Of a DNA stretch of 48,165 nt, positions 8,548-17,500 are shown piece by piece. How positions within the stretch are numbered: the stretch's first letter is position 1; each line of letters opens with the position of its first letter. A model generated the notes under the pieces. That model ran no database searches, was not told the origin of the DNA, and saw nothing but the letters and a program-made list of their open reading frames with translations. The stretch is from Eubacterium sp. (lineage in GTDB: Bacteria > Bacillota > Clostridia > Lachnospirales > Lachnospiraceae), in NCBI GenBank assembly GCA_017619835.1, contig JAFZRN010000030.1, positions 1 to 48,165 on the forward strand, written 5' to 3'. Position numbers and translations under genes: made by a program.

Positions 8548-9192
8548 ATGAAACAGGTTGCAGTAATAGGACTCGGAAGATTCGGAAAGAAGCTTGCGCT
8601 CAGTCTATATAAGAACGGCGTCGACGTAATGGCGGTCGATAAGGATGAAGAACTGGTGGAGAGGATATCTTCCGATGTTACTTATGCCATAAGAGCCGAT
8701 GTAAATGATGTGGAAGCGATAAAGGGCCTGGGTCTTGAAGATGTGGATGCGGTAGTTGTAGCCATAGGTTCTGATCTTACTTCCAGCATAATGGCTGTCA
8801 TGGTGGCTAAGGAAGTCGGTGTTCCGTATGTTATGGCAAAGGCTGCTGATGAAAGAATGGGCGAGATTCTCACCAAGATAGGTGCCGACAAGGTCATCTA
8901 TCCCGAAGAGGAGACAGGCGAGAGAACTGCAAGAAAGCTCATGTCCGATTCATTCATGGAGTTCTTTGATATCGATAACAACCTCTGTCTTGTAGAGATC
9001 CGTCCGAAGAAGGAGTGGATAGGAAAGAACCTGGTAGAGCTTAAGCTCAGGGAAAAGTATAAGATAAATGTCGTCGCAGTTAAGGATAACCATAAGATGC
9101 ATTCCACTGTGGATCCGATGAAGCCGGTGGAAGAGGATATGACATTCCTCGTTATCCTTAAGAAGGCAGATTTAAAGGGTCTTACGGATTAA
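8548..9192 (+). CDS. ktrA: Ktr potassium uptake gating subunit KtrA (single RCK)
   Basis: 214 residues, the length of single-RCK KtrA rather than two-RCK TrkA. Rossmann motif GLGRFGKKLALSL at 8-20, VMAVDKDEE at the end of strand 2, a conserved IGADKVIYPEEETG segment linking to the C-terminal RCK_C domain (about 135-214, with VEIRPKKEWIGKNLVELKLR). In related Firmicutes the RCK_C domain of KtrA binds cyclic di-AMP, which closes the channel; whether that holds here is inference. It has a strong ribosome site (aggaggc) and is the last gene of the operon, followed by a strong terminator. Confidence 0.92.
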   Translation: MKQVAVIGLGRFGKKLALSLYKNGVDVMAVDKDEELVERISSDVTYAIRADVNDVEAIKGLGLEDVDAVVVAIGSDLTSSIMAVMVAKEVGVPYVMAKAADERMGEILTKIGADKVIYPEEETGERTARKLMSDSFMEFFDIDNNLCLVEIRPKKEWIGKNLVELKLREKYKINVVAVKDNHKMHSTVDPMKPVEEDMTFLVILKKADLKGLTD

Positions 9193-9202
9193 TGGATATA
9201 GT

Positions 9203-9245
9203 AAAAAAATACGGCTTCTCCGTTTTCGGAGAAGCCGTATTTTTT
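9203..9245. terminator. Bidirectional rho-independent terminator after ktrA
   Basis: A perfect 13-bp stem (tacggcttctccg 9210-9222, cggagaagccgta 9227-9239) with a tttt loop is flanked by an A-run on the left (9203-9209) and a T-run on the right (9240-9245), so it can serve ktrA on the plus strand and the gene at 9248-9928 on the minus strand. Confidence 0.9.
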
Positions 9246-9247
9246 AT

Positions 9248-9928
9248 CTACGAGAGATGGTCGATTTCGCCACCGTCATATATAAAGTTTAATCCGGATA
9301 TTCCGCCTGCGGATACAAGTCCGTCAAGCTGAACTTTAGCCTTGCAGAGAGGACATTCATGTGAGTTGTAGGAAGCATAGCCTTCGATATCCTTCATACG
9401 GAATATAGCATGGATGTCATAATTCTGAACTGTATCGATAGCAGAGAATATAGCAGATATTCCTGCGATGGAACCGCCATAATACTTGATGCATTCGATA
9501 GCCTTCTCGGTTGTATGTCCGGTGGTTGCCGTAGCAAGGAGAAGCAGAACATGTCTGTTCTTGATCATCGGTATAACATCATCCCTGAAGGTATACTGAC
9601 CAACGGAATTAACCTCGGGTGTCGTTATATACATGGTATCATGCTGGTTCATTGACATGATTCCGGAATCCGTAAGCGCATCGGCAAGATAAGCACCGAT
9701 AACATTGGTTCCGTCTATACATACGATAGTATCCACGATCGTGGTAGCAAGGTATTCCTGGCTCATGGATTTTGCAACGGCCTTGGCCTCATTTGCTCTT
9801 GCCTTAAGTGTCGTAAGATCGATGTAGTAATTGATATGAGATGAAGTAGTTGCAAAATGTCCCTGAATAACCTTGAGATTGATCAGGTTATTGTAAGGTG
9901 AATTGATTTTAAAGGTCTGCAATTTCAT
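9248..9928 (-). CDS. Divergent phosphoribosyltransferase-like protein
   Basis: 226 residues. The frame extends nine codons further up, but the ATG at 9928 has an aaaggggg ribosome site directly before it, so I take 9928. The layout resembles type I phosphoribosyltransferases, orotate PRTase in particular: an N-terminal substrate hood, a central VDTIVCIDGTNVIGAYLADAL stretch, and HVLLLLATATTGHTTEKAIE, which occupies the place of the PRPP loop. The usual acidic pair of that loop (hydrophobic strand, then DD or ED, then TTG..T) is replaced by AT; only the TTG.T part remains. A CPLC pair occurs near residue 200. No pyrimidine genes are near. It may act on another substrate or bind ligand only. 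Confidence 0.55.
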   Translation of the reverse strand: MKLQTFKINSPYNNLINLKVIQGHFATTSSHINYYIDLTTLKARANEAKAVAKSMSQEYLATTIVDTIVCIDGTNVIGAYLADALTDSGIMSMNQHDTMYITTPEVNSVGQYTFRDDVIPMIKNRHVLLLLATATTGHTTEKAIECIKYYGGSIAGISAIFSAIDTVQNYDIHAIFRMKDIEGYASYNSHECPLCKAKVQLDGLVSAGGISGLNFIYDGGEIDHLS

Positions 9929-9960
9929 AACCCCCTTTGATGTAAGAATTAACAAATAAG

Positions 9961-9989
9961 ATTATACTAATAATCCTTTCTTATTACAA
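9961..9989 (-). promoter_or_regulatory. Promoter of the phosphoribosyltransferase-like gene
   Basis: On the minus strand TTGTAA (9984-9989) is separated by exactly 17 bp from TATAAT (9961-9966), 33 bp before the proposed start at 9928. Confidence 0.6.
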
Positions 9990-10106
9990 GGATTAACTCA
10001 TTTCTTTTTCAAAATATCCCATGTTTTTTATTTATGATAAGCCCGATATATGTTATAGTTATCTGGTAAGATTTATTGTCATATCAGAGTATTGAAGGGC
10101 TTATCT

Positions 10107-13100
10107 ATGAGTAGTACGTTCAAGATACTTGCCGGCGGATCAATGTCCGGCAAGACCTATAAGCTGTGCAGGGAAGTTCTTGAAGCAGCTTACGAAAATC
10201 CTGATAAAAACTTCATAATAATAATCCCCGACCAGGCCGGAAATGCCTACGAAAAGAAACTTATCGAGATGAACCGGATGTTCTGCGGACGTCCCGGTTT
10301 CATGAATATAGATATAATCGGTTTTAACAGGCTGGCATTCAGGGTATTCGAGGAAATGGGCATGAAGAGTACTTCCGTTATCGAGGAGTACGAAAAAAGC
10401 ATGCTTATTCGTGTGTGCACCGGAAAACTTGCGGATAAGCTTAAGCTCTACTCCGGAAGTGTGGATAAGACAGGCTTTATCTCGGAGATGAAGTCTCTTA
10501 TCTCGGAGCTTATCCAGTACAATATCACGCCCGATGACTTAAAGAGTGCCGAAGCCATGGGTGAAGGCAGCCTTTCGCCGGCTCTTTCGGCAAAGCTTAA
10601 TGATATAGGGATAATCTACGAAGAATTCTTAAGAGTATTGAGTGAGGGAAATGAGGGACTATCGGAAGAAAGACTGAAGTTACTTACAAGGCTTCTCCTA
10701 TCGGATGCTCCCTGCAGTATAACGGATGGCACCGAGTTCATATTCGATGAATTCAGGGGCTTTACACCTGATCAGCTGAGCGTGATAGGGGCTCTCGGTA
10801 AAAGAGCCGGAGCCATGACATTTGGCATATGTATTGATGCTGCTATAGTGAGGAGCGGTGAAGAGGTGGGAGACCATAACATCTTCCATAAGAGCTCTTT
10901 TACGATAAAGGCGCTTCAGGAGACCATGGGCTTTAAACCTGAGATCATTAGTCTTGAGGGAAGGCATGTGAGGCAGATGCCGGATGCGGCAGAGGCTGAC
11001 GGGCCGCTTACTCATCTCGGACGTCATCTCTTCAGATTCCCGGTGGTGGAATATAAAGGCGGCGGTAAGGAAAGTGGTGAGATCAGCATATCGGTAATGC
11101 CGGGACCCGAGGACGAGATAAGATGCGTTGCAGGCGAGATAAGGCGCTATGCCTCACAGGGCTACAGATATAAGGATATGGTCATCGTGACCGGAGATAT
11201 CGAGGGCTTTGACAGAGTTGCGACGAGGATATTTGAGGAGTATGATATACCGCTTTTCTGTGACTATAACAGACGTCTCAGGAAGAACCCTTATACAGAG
11301 GCGCTTATCAGGCTGCTTGATATAGTCGACCGTGATTTTGATTATGACAGTATATTCGGTTTTGTTAAGACCGGAGTTCTTAAGGTGTCCGATAATTACG
11401 CGCTTGATAACTTAGAGAATTATGTCCTGAGAACAGGTATCAGGGGCAGGAAACTCTGGGATAAGGAGATAGTTTCCTATAAAAAGGATCCGACCGAGGA
11501 AGATATAAAGAAGGCGGCCGATATGGATAAGGTCAGGATGGAGATCCTCGATTCGATTGGGGCTTTGAAGTCATTTTCGGCAGGAAAATATAAGGCGAAG
11601 GAATATATCGCAGCATTAAGAAGCGTAATGGAAACGCTTAAGTTTAAGGGCGCGATGGAAGCATCCTCGGAGTATCTTGATGAGGCCGGGCTTAAGTCCG
11701 ATGCGGGCGTTATGAGGAGTCTCTATGGAACGATCGATGACCTTCTCACTCAGACGGATGAATTCCTGGGTGAGGAGGAGATGAATATACATGACTTTTC
11801 CGAGATAATCCAGTCGGGAATCAGTGAGATCACGATAGGAGTGATCCCGCCGACTATCGATTCGGTGCATGCGTGCGACCCGGGAAGGTCGAGGATTATA
11901 GATACGAAGATAATTTTCTTCATGAACATGAATGACGGAGTGATCCCGATGAAGGCGGGCTCGGGCAGGATACTTTCCGATAAGGACAGGGAGATCGTAT
12001 CCGGACTTCTCGAGGCGAAGACTCCCGGGAAGAGGCTTGCCCAGACTTCTTATGAAAAGAGTATCGATGAGATGTTCATGCTTTATCAGATACTGTTAAA
12101 GCCGACGGATCATCTTAATATAAGCTATGTACAGACAAATGACGAGGGGGCGCCTCTGGAGCCGTCCTTCATAATCGGAAGGATAATGAGGCTGTTTCCG
12201 GAGCTCAGAGTACAGTATAAGAGTCCGGAGCCATTTATGGGGACGCCGGAATCCGACAGGATCATGTATCTCAGTTGGATGAGAAGAGCGCTTGAGGTAA
12301 TCCACAGTAAGCAGGAGGACGGAAGTGTTCTGAGAAAGCTTCTCGAAAAGGTGTCCGGCTACCAGCTTCTGAGTAAGGAAGGAATAACCGAAGAGGTGCT
12401 GCAGGCACTCGGCTTCAGCAATGCGATGCCATGTGTTCCCCAGAGCATAATGAGAAATCTTGATATCAGGCTTTCGGTTTCGCAGATCGAAGCTTATTCG
12501 GCATGTCCTTACAGCTTTTTCGCAAAGTATATCCTCGGACTTAGGGAGAGGCCCGAGAAGAAGATCGAGAGCTATGATATTGGAAATGTCATCCACCGCG
12601 CACTTGAGCTTACAGTCCTGGATGTAAAGGATAAAAGGGATAATGACTGGAAGGATATAGCTGAGGGCGAGCTTAACAGCATCATGCTTAAGAATCTCGA
12701 CTCCGCCTGGAAGGAATATGATATGAGTGCTTCCTCCGGAGAAGAGGACGGAAAGACACTTCAGGTTTATGAGAATCTGAAAATGCTTTCCAAGAGGACG
12801 ATAAAGACCCTGAGAGATCATATAGTCAGCGGAGAGTTCCTGCCCGAGGCGGCAGAGCAGAAATTTAATGCACAGTTTATCGCAAACCGTCCCGACGGTG
12901 AAGAACTTCCGATCACGATAGAAGGTAAGATCGACAGACTTGATACCGTTAAAGACGAAGATAAGCTCTATATAAGGATAATAGATTACAAGACCGGTGG
13001 CGATAAGCTTGAACCGGAGAAGATAAAGGCGGCGACGGCGCTTCAGCTTCTTGTATATACGGGTCTTATAACAGAGATATTGAGAAAGAAATATGAAGGG

Positions 13101-13652
13101 ACCGAGGTGGTGCCGGCGGGTATGTATTATTATCATGTGCATGATCCGGTGATCGGACCGCCCGGACCTCAGCTTATTAAGAAATGCGGAGACGATATTG
13201 AGGCCGCTACCGAAGCTGAACTTATGAAGAGTCTTAGACTGAGCGGTGTTTCAAATGATGATCCAAAAGAAAATCATGTTCTCTTGAATCTTCATGAGAT
13301 AGGTCTGGTGAGCCCGGAGACGGGAGCACTCATGAGAGATGGCAAGGTGATTCCTGTGGCAGCGAACAGAGAGGGAGATTTTAAAGATAGCAGCATAGTG
13401 CTGAATTCCGAATATATGGAAAAGCTCTGCAGCTACGGAAGAAGCAGGATGAAGCAGACGGCCGACCTGGTACTGGCCGGCTCCTTTGAAAAATCACCGC
13501 TTTATGAAAGCTCAAGAAATAGTGCCTGCACCTATTGCGGCTATAAAGATCTTTGCAGATTCAACAGCTGCTCCGGTAAAAAGAGATATCTTGATAAGCT
13601 TCAGGGAACGGTGAGAGAGCGGCTTGAAGGTATAGCTGATGAAGAGCTCTGA
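10107..13652 (+). CDS. addB: ATP-dependent helicase/deoxyribonuclease subunit AddB
   Basis: 1181 residues, normal for AddB. With AddA it resects double-strand DNA ends and loads recombination proteins at Chi-type sites. Visible: N-terminal Walker A GGSMSGKTY (about residue 9-17), a helicase-like core lacking good later helicase motifs, the C-terminal RecB-type nuclease (IIDYKTGGDKL, about 959), and a four-cysteine iron-sulfur staple made of one Cys before the nuclease (YSACPYSFFAKYILG, about 799) and three after it (CTYCGYKDLCRF, about 1140). A TTG at 10092 is in frame, but the ATG at 10107 follows a gaaggg ribosome site. addA starts 70 bp downstream. Confidence 0.93.
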   Translation: MSSTFKILAGGSMSGKTYKLCREVLEAAYENPDKNFIIIIPDQAGNAYEKKLIEMNRMFCGRPGFMNIDIIGFNRLAFRVFEEMGMKSTSVIEEYEKSMLIRVCTGKLADKLKLYSGSVDKTGFISEMKSLISELIQYNITPDDLKSAEAMGEGSLSPALSAKLNDIGIIYEEFLRVLSEGNEGLSEERLKLLTRLLLSDAPCSITDGTEFIFDEFRGFTPDQLSVIGALGKRAGAMTFGICIDAAIVRSGEEVGDHNIFHKSSFTIKALQETMGFKPEIISLEGRHVRQMPDAAEADGPLTHLGRHLFRFPVVEYKGGGKESGEISISVMPGPEDEIRCVAGEIRRYASQGYRYKDMVIVTGDIEGFDRVATRIFEEYDIPLFCDYNRRLRKNPYTEALIRLLDIVDRDFDYDSIFGFVKTGVLKVSDNYALDNLENYVLRTGIRGRKLWDKEIVSYKKDPTEEDIKKAADMDKVRMEILDSIGALKSFSAGKYKAKEYIAALRSVMETLKFKGAMEASSEYLDEAGLKSDAGVMRSLYGTIDDLLTQTDEFLGEEEMNIHDFSEIIQSGISEITIGVIPPTIDSVHACDPGRSRIIDTKIIFFMNMNDGVIPMKAGSGRILSDKDREIVSGLLEAKTPGKRLAQTSYEKSIDEMFMLYQILLKPTDHLNISYVQTNDEGAPLEPSFIIGRIMRLFPELRVQYKSPEPFMGTPESDRIMYLSWMRRALEVIHSKQEDGSVLRKLLEKVSGYQLLSKEGITEEVLQALGFSNAMPCVPQSIMRNLDIRLSVSQIEAYSACPYSFFAKYILGLRERPEKKIESYDIGNVIHRALELTVLDVKDKRDNDWKDIAEGELNSIMLKNLDSAWKEYDMSASSGEEDGKTLQVYENLKMLSKRTIKTLRDHIVSGEFLPEAAEQKFNAQFIANRPDGEELPITIEGKIDRLDTVKDEDKLYIRIIDYKTGGDKLEPEKIKAATALQLLVYTGLITEILRKKYEGTEVVPAGMYYYHVHDPVIGPPGPQLIKKCGDDIEAATEAELMKSLRLSGVSNDDPKENHVLLNLHEIGLVSPETGALMRDGKVIPVAANREGDFKDSSIVLNSEYMEKLCSYGRSRMKQTADLVLAGSFEKSPLYESSRNSACTYCGYKDLCRFNSCSGKKRYLDKLQGTVRERLEGIADEEL

Positions 13653-13670
13653 TGAAGATATATGATAAAG

Positions 13671-13709
13671 ATAATTAATTGAGATTATTGATTGAAATTA
13701 TTGATTGAG
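13671..13709 (+). repeat. Three tandem 13-bp repeats in the addA leader
   Basis: Copies at 13671-13683 (ataattaattgag), 13684-13696 (attattgattgaa) and 13697-13709 (attattgattgag). The last two differ by one base, the first is more degenerate. They lie between addB and addA, and the final copy supplies the gagg that is the only Shine-Dalgarno candidate for addA. Confidence 0.6.
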
Positions 13710-13722
13710 GTAAGTGTCAGAT

Positions 13723-16700
13723 ATGGCTGATTGGAATGAAGCCCAGCAGGAAGTATTAGACAGCCTGGATGAAAAACAGAATATACTTGTATCGGCTGCT
13801 GCCGGATCCGGCAAGACGGCTGTTCTTGTCGAGCGTATCATCCGTACCGTGCTTCAGGGTAAGGCAGGGATAGATGAGATCCTTGTCGTGACATTTACCA
13901 ATGCTGCCGCTGCTCAGATGAAGGAAAAGATAATCGCAGCTCTGGAAAGGACCATATCCGAGTCCGGTAATCCCGCGCTCGAAAAGCAGCTCGCTCTCGC
14001 AGAAAACGCGGACATAATGACGATCGACAGCTTCTGCGGAAAAGTCGTACGAGATAACTTCAGCCTTGCGGATATAGACCCGTCGTACGATATCTATGAT
14101 TCCGAGGAGATAAGCCTGCTGCAGGAGGATATCCTGGATGAGGTTCTGGACGGATATTACAGGGATAATGCGGTGATGAAGAAGCTGGCGGGATTTCTGA
14201 TGTCAAAGAATAAGGATGATTCTTCCATAAAGAAATTCATACTCGCGATATCAAGAGTGGCCGATTCATTTGCGGTACCGGAAAAGTGGATAAGGGATGC
14301 GCGTGAGGGCGATGATCCGGCTTGGATAAAGGATTATCATGAAAGCCTTAAGGCGCTAGCGCAGGATTCACTTGAATACCTGATCAATTGCCGCGACTTC
14401 ATGTATGAAAATGGGTACGTGGACCTGGATGATAAAAAGAAGAAGGCGATGGATTCCATACTGGAAATGTATGATGAAGACATTTCGCTAATGATGGGAA
14501 TTATCGGCAGTGAGTCGCTTGCAGATTTAAAGCTCAGGCTTTCGGGCGGATGGAAATCATTTCAGAAGAAAAAACTGGAACCCTATTTTGATGATGAGCT
14601 TCTGGAGGATTTCAAAGGTAAGCGAGAAAAGATTAAGAAAGCATTCGATTTAAAAGATATCTATGACGAGGATCAGATCCATCATGAGCTTCAGGTTTCA
14701 CGTGATTATATAGATGTGCTTCTTGATATCACTCTTTCATTCAGAGAGAGGCTCATGCAGGAAAAGAAAAAGCAGAAGAAGTACGAGTTTTCGGATATCA
14801 GCCATGCTGCATACAGAGTTTTGTCGGACGTTGAGACCGGCGAAGAAACTGCTGTGGCCAAGAGGCTGGCTGAGGTTTATAAATATATCTATATTGATGA
14901 ATACCAGGATAGTAATGATCTTCAAGAGAATATATTAAATTGTGTTGCCAGAAAGAATGATCTTGGTAATACGAAAAATGTCTTCATGGTCGGTGATGTA
15001 AAGCAGAGCATTTACGGCTTCAGACTTGCAAGGCCAGAGCTCTTTAATGAGAAGGCCGGGCGCTACGCCGAAGATGACGGCGGAAGGCTTATTCACCTTA
15101 ATATGAATTACCGTTCCAGAGCCGATATTCTCGCGGCGGCGAACTTTGTGTTTGAGAGTGTGATGACGAAGGCATTTGGCGGAATCGAGTATGATGAGAA
15201 TGTCAAGCTGAATACTCCTCCGAAGGATGTATATGATGATAATTTCCCCGAGGCTGATGATGAAAGCAGAGTCGGAGGAATACCCGAGGTAATACTTATT
15301 AATACCGATCACGATGATAACGATGATGATCCGGATTTGGTGGTCGAAGAGGATTATTCAAATGATGAGGCGGAGACGATAGAGATCGGAAGAAGGATAA
15401 AGCTTCTCGTTGAGGGTGATCCGGGGAACGGAATCGAGCCGCTTCTTATAAGAAATGAAGAATATAGGAAAGACAGGCCAAAGAGCGAGCGGAACCAGCC
15501 CTACAGACCTGTAAGATACGGAGATATTGTAATTCTTAAGAGAGCTACAAAGGGAAGCTCATTTATGCTCGGAATCTTCGAGCAGATGGAGATCCCGGTA
15601 AGCCTTGAAGACCGAAACGGCTACTTTGATGCGATCGAGATAGTGACGGTTCTTTCGGCACTCAGGGTAATAGATAATATTCAGCAGGATATTCCTTATG
15701 CGTCGCTTCTGACGTCGCCCATGGCAGGAATAAGTGAAGCTGAGCTTGCAATTATCGTAAGCCTTTCTGTTGACAGGTTCATGAGCCTTGCGGATAAATG
15801 CAGGTTATTCATGGAGGGTTATATTGATTCGGAGGATGCTTCGTTAAAAGATATAGCCCGGAAGCTTAAGAAGATAAATGATCTTATTGAAAAGTGGAGC
15901 GGCTTAAGACCATATGTAGATATTGCGACGCTGGTGGATACGATAGTTTCGGATACGGACTATGATGCATATGTAGCTGCGATGCCTGATGGTGAGAGAC
16001 GTATCGCAAATCTTAAGATACTCGGAGTGAGAGCCCGTAAGTTTGAGGCGGTTAAGACCTCGGGACTTATGGACTTCCTCAGATATATAGATAAGTGCAG
16101 GATCCATGATATTGATTTCGGAGAGGCGCGTGCTCCTCACGATGTGGGAAATGAAGTCAGGATAATGAGTATCCATAAGAGTAAGGGACTTGAGTTTCCG
16201 GTTGTCTTTGTAATGAGCCTCGGACGCGGATTCATTATGAAGGATCTGAGTGAAAATGTGATCGCTGACGGTAATTATCATGTGGCGATGAATCAGTTTT
16301 CTCTCGTTAAGGATAAGATAAAGGTTAAAGATAAGAGCATAAAGAAGGAAATTATAAAGACTCTCAAGCAGCAGTCTCTTAAAGCAGAAGAGTCAAGACT
16401 TCTCTATGTTGCGATGACCCGTGCGAAGGAAAAGCTTATCCTCAGCGGATGCTACTCCAAGGCGACACCGGTAATCCCGGCACTTTCGGATAATCTTCTT
16501 GATTTTGTCAGATATGCTGTGGAAAAACATGATCCTTCGGATAAGAGGCTGGTGGTGGAAAAACTCAGTAAGGATCTGATCATAGCGGATTTCACGAAGG
16601 CATTTGTCAAAAAGAATTTTGATTATACGGAGGATATAACAAAGCTTCTTTCGAAGATAGATGACGAGAAGGAGAAAAATAAGGAGAAGTATGAGGCTTT

Positions 16701-17478
16701 CGGAACGGATGAATCTCTTTACGGATTCGAGTATCCGTTTATGGATGCTGCGAACACCAGAGCCAAGAAATCTGTTTCGGAGATAAAGCATGAGGCGATG
16801 GAAGATTCTCCGACCATAGAGATACCAGAAGAGGTGCTCGAACCGGAGTATCCGGAGAAAGTGGCTCTTGAGGAATCGGCTGAAAGTCCGGATGATGCAG
16901 CTGTGGAGAAAGCAGCTGAGATGGAAGCAATGAGAGCCCGCGCGGCAACCAGAGGAACCATCATACATGCGCTCTTCGAAAAGCTGGATTATGGTAGGGT
17001 GGCTTCCAAAGAGACGCTTAAAGCGGAGTTCGACAGAGTTCTGGCAGGAAGCCATTTTGAAGAAGAGGAAAAGGTACTGGTCGATACTTCCATGCTGATA
17101 CGCTTCTACTCGGAAGATGAAGATTCTTTATTCGTACGAATGAAGAGAGCTTACCTTGCAGGGAAGCTTTACAGAGAACAACAGTTCATCGCAGGGCTTA
17201 ACCTAGATGAACTGAAGAGCCCTGAGGACTATACGGTCATTCAGGGTATCATAGATGCATTCTTCTACGAAGGAGATGACGAGCATATAATCCTGGTGGA
17301 TTATAAGACTGACAATGTTAAGACCGGCGATGAGCTGATCGGACGCTATGCGGCGCAGATGTATCTCTATGCCACCACGCTCGAAAAGCTGACCGGCCAC
17401 AGGGTTGTTGATGTCATCCTTTACTCGACACGATTCGGAGAAGTGCATTATACAGACTGGCGCAAGAAAAATTTCTAA
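13723..17478 (+). CDS. addA: ATP-dependent helicase/nuclease subunit AddA
   Basis: 1251 residues, typical for AddA. UvrD-type helicase fused to a RecB-type nuclease; partner of AddB. Visible: EAQQEVL Q-motif near the start, Walker A AAAGSGKTAVLVERI (about 25), Walker B YIYIDEYQDSN (about 388-398), a QSIYGFR motif (about 428), the VRIMSIHKSKGLEFPVVFV motif V (about 813), RLLYVAMTRAKEKL motif VI (about 895), and the C-terminal nuclease with GTIIHALFEKL and LVDYKTDNV (about 1193). A GTG at 13714 is also possible; I prefer ATG 13723, which gives the usual start close to the Q-motif, though the gagg site is then 12 nt away. It appears co-transcribed with addB. Confidence 0.93.
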   Translation: MADWNEAQQEVLDSLDEKQNILVSAAAGSGKTAVLVERIIRTVLQGKAGIDEILVVTFTNAAAAQMKEKIIAALERTISESGNPALEKQLALAENADIMTIDSFCGKVVRDNFSLADIDPSYDIYDSEEISLLQEDILDEVLDGYYRDNAVMKKLAGFLMSKNKDDSSIKKFILAISRVADSFAVPEKWIRDAREGDDPAWIKDYHESLKALAQDSLEYLINCRDFMYENGYVDLDDKKKKAMDSILEMYDEDISLMMGIIGSESLADLKLRLSGGWKSFQKKKLEPYFDDELLEDFKGKREKIKKAFDLKDIYDEDQIHHELQVSRDYIDVLLDITLSFRERLMQEKKKQKKYEFSDISHAAYRVLSDVETGEETAVAKRLAEVYKYIYIDEYQDSNDLQENILNCVARKNDLGNTKNVFMVGDVKQSIYGFRLARPELFNEKAGRYAEDDGGRLIHLNMNYRSRADILAAANFVFESVMTKAFGGIEYDENVKLNTPPKDVYDDNFPEADDESRVGGIPEVILINTDHDDNDDDPDLVVEEDYSNDEAETIEIGRRIKLLVEGDPGNGIEPLLIRNEEYRKDRPKSERNQPYRPVRYGDIVILKRATKGSSFMLGIFEQMEIPVSLEDRNGYFDAIEIVTVLSALRVIDNIQQDIPYASLLTSPMAGISEAELAIIVSLSVDRFMSLADKCRLFMEGYIDSEDASLKDIARKLKKINDLIEKWSGLRPYVDIATLVDTIVSDTDYDAYVAAMPDGERRIANLKILGVRARKFEAVKTSGLMDFLRYIDKCRIHDIDFGEARAPHDVGNEVRIMSIHKSKGLEFPVVFVMSLGRGFIMKDLSENVIADGNYHVAMNQFSLVKDKIKVKDKSIKKEIIKTLKQQSLKAEESRLLYVAMTRAKEKLILSGCYSKATPVIPALSDNLLDFVRYAVEKHDPSDKRLVVEKLSKDLIIADFTKAFVKKNFDYTEDITKLLSKIDDEKEKNKEKYEAFGTDESLYGFEYPFMDAANTRAKKSVSEIKHEAMEDSPTIEIPEEVLEPEYPEKVALEESAESPDDAAVEKAAEMEAMRARAATRGTIIHALFEKLDYGRVASKETLKAEFDRVLAGSHFEEEEKVLVDTSMLIRFYSEDEDSLFVRMKRAYLAGKLYREQQFIAGLNLDELKSPEDYTVIQGIIDAFFYEGDDEHIILVDYKTDNVKTGDELIGRYAAQMYLYATTLEKLTGHRVVDVILYSTRFGEVHYTDWRKKNF

Positions 17479-17500
17479 AGAAGAAAGGGTAGCAGTGATT

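Noticed and set aside
12096-13142. 348-codon open frame on the minus strand
   Set aside because: Lies wholly inside addB, antisense, with no ribosome site or recognisable protein; a by-product of codon bias.
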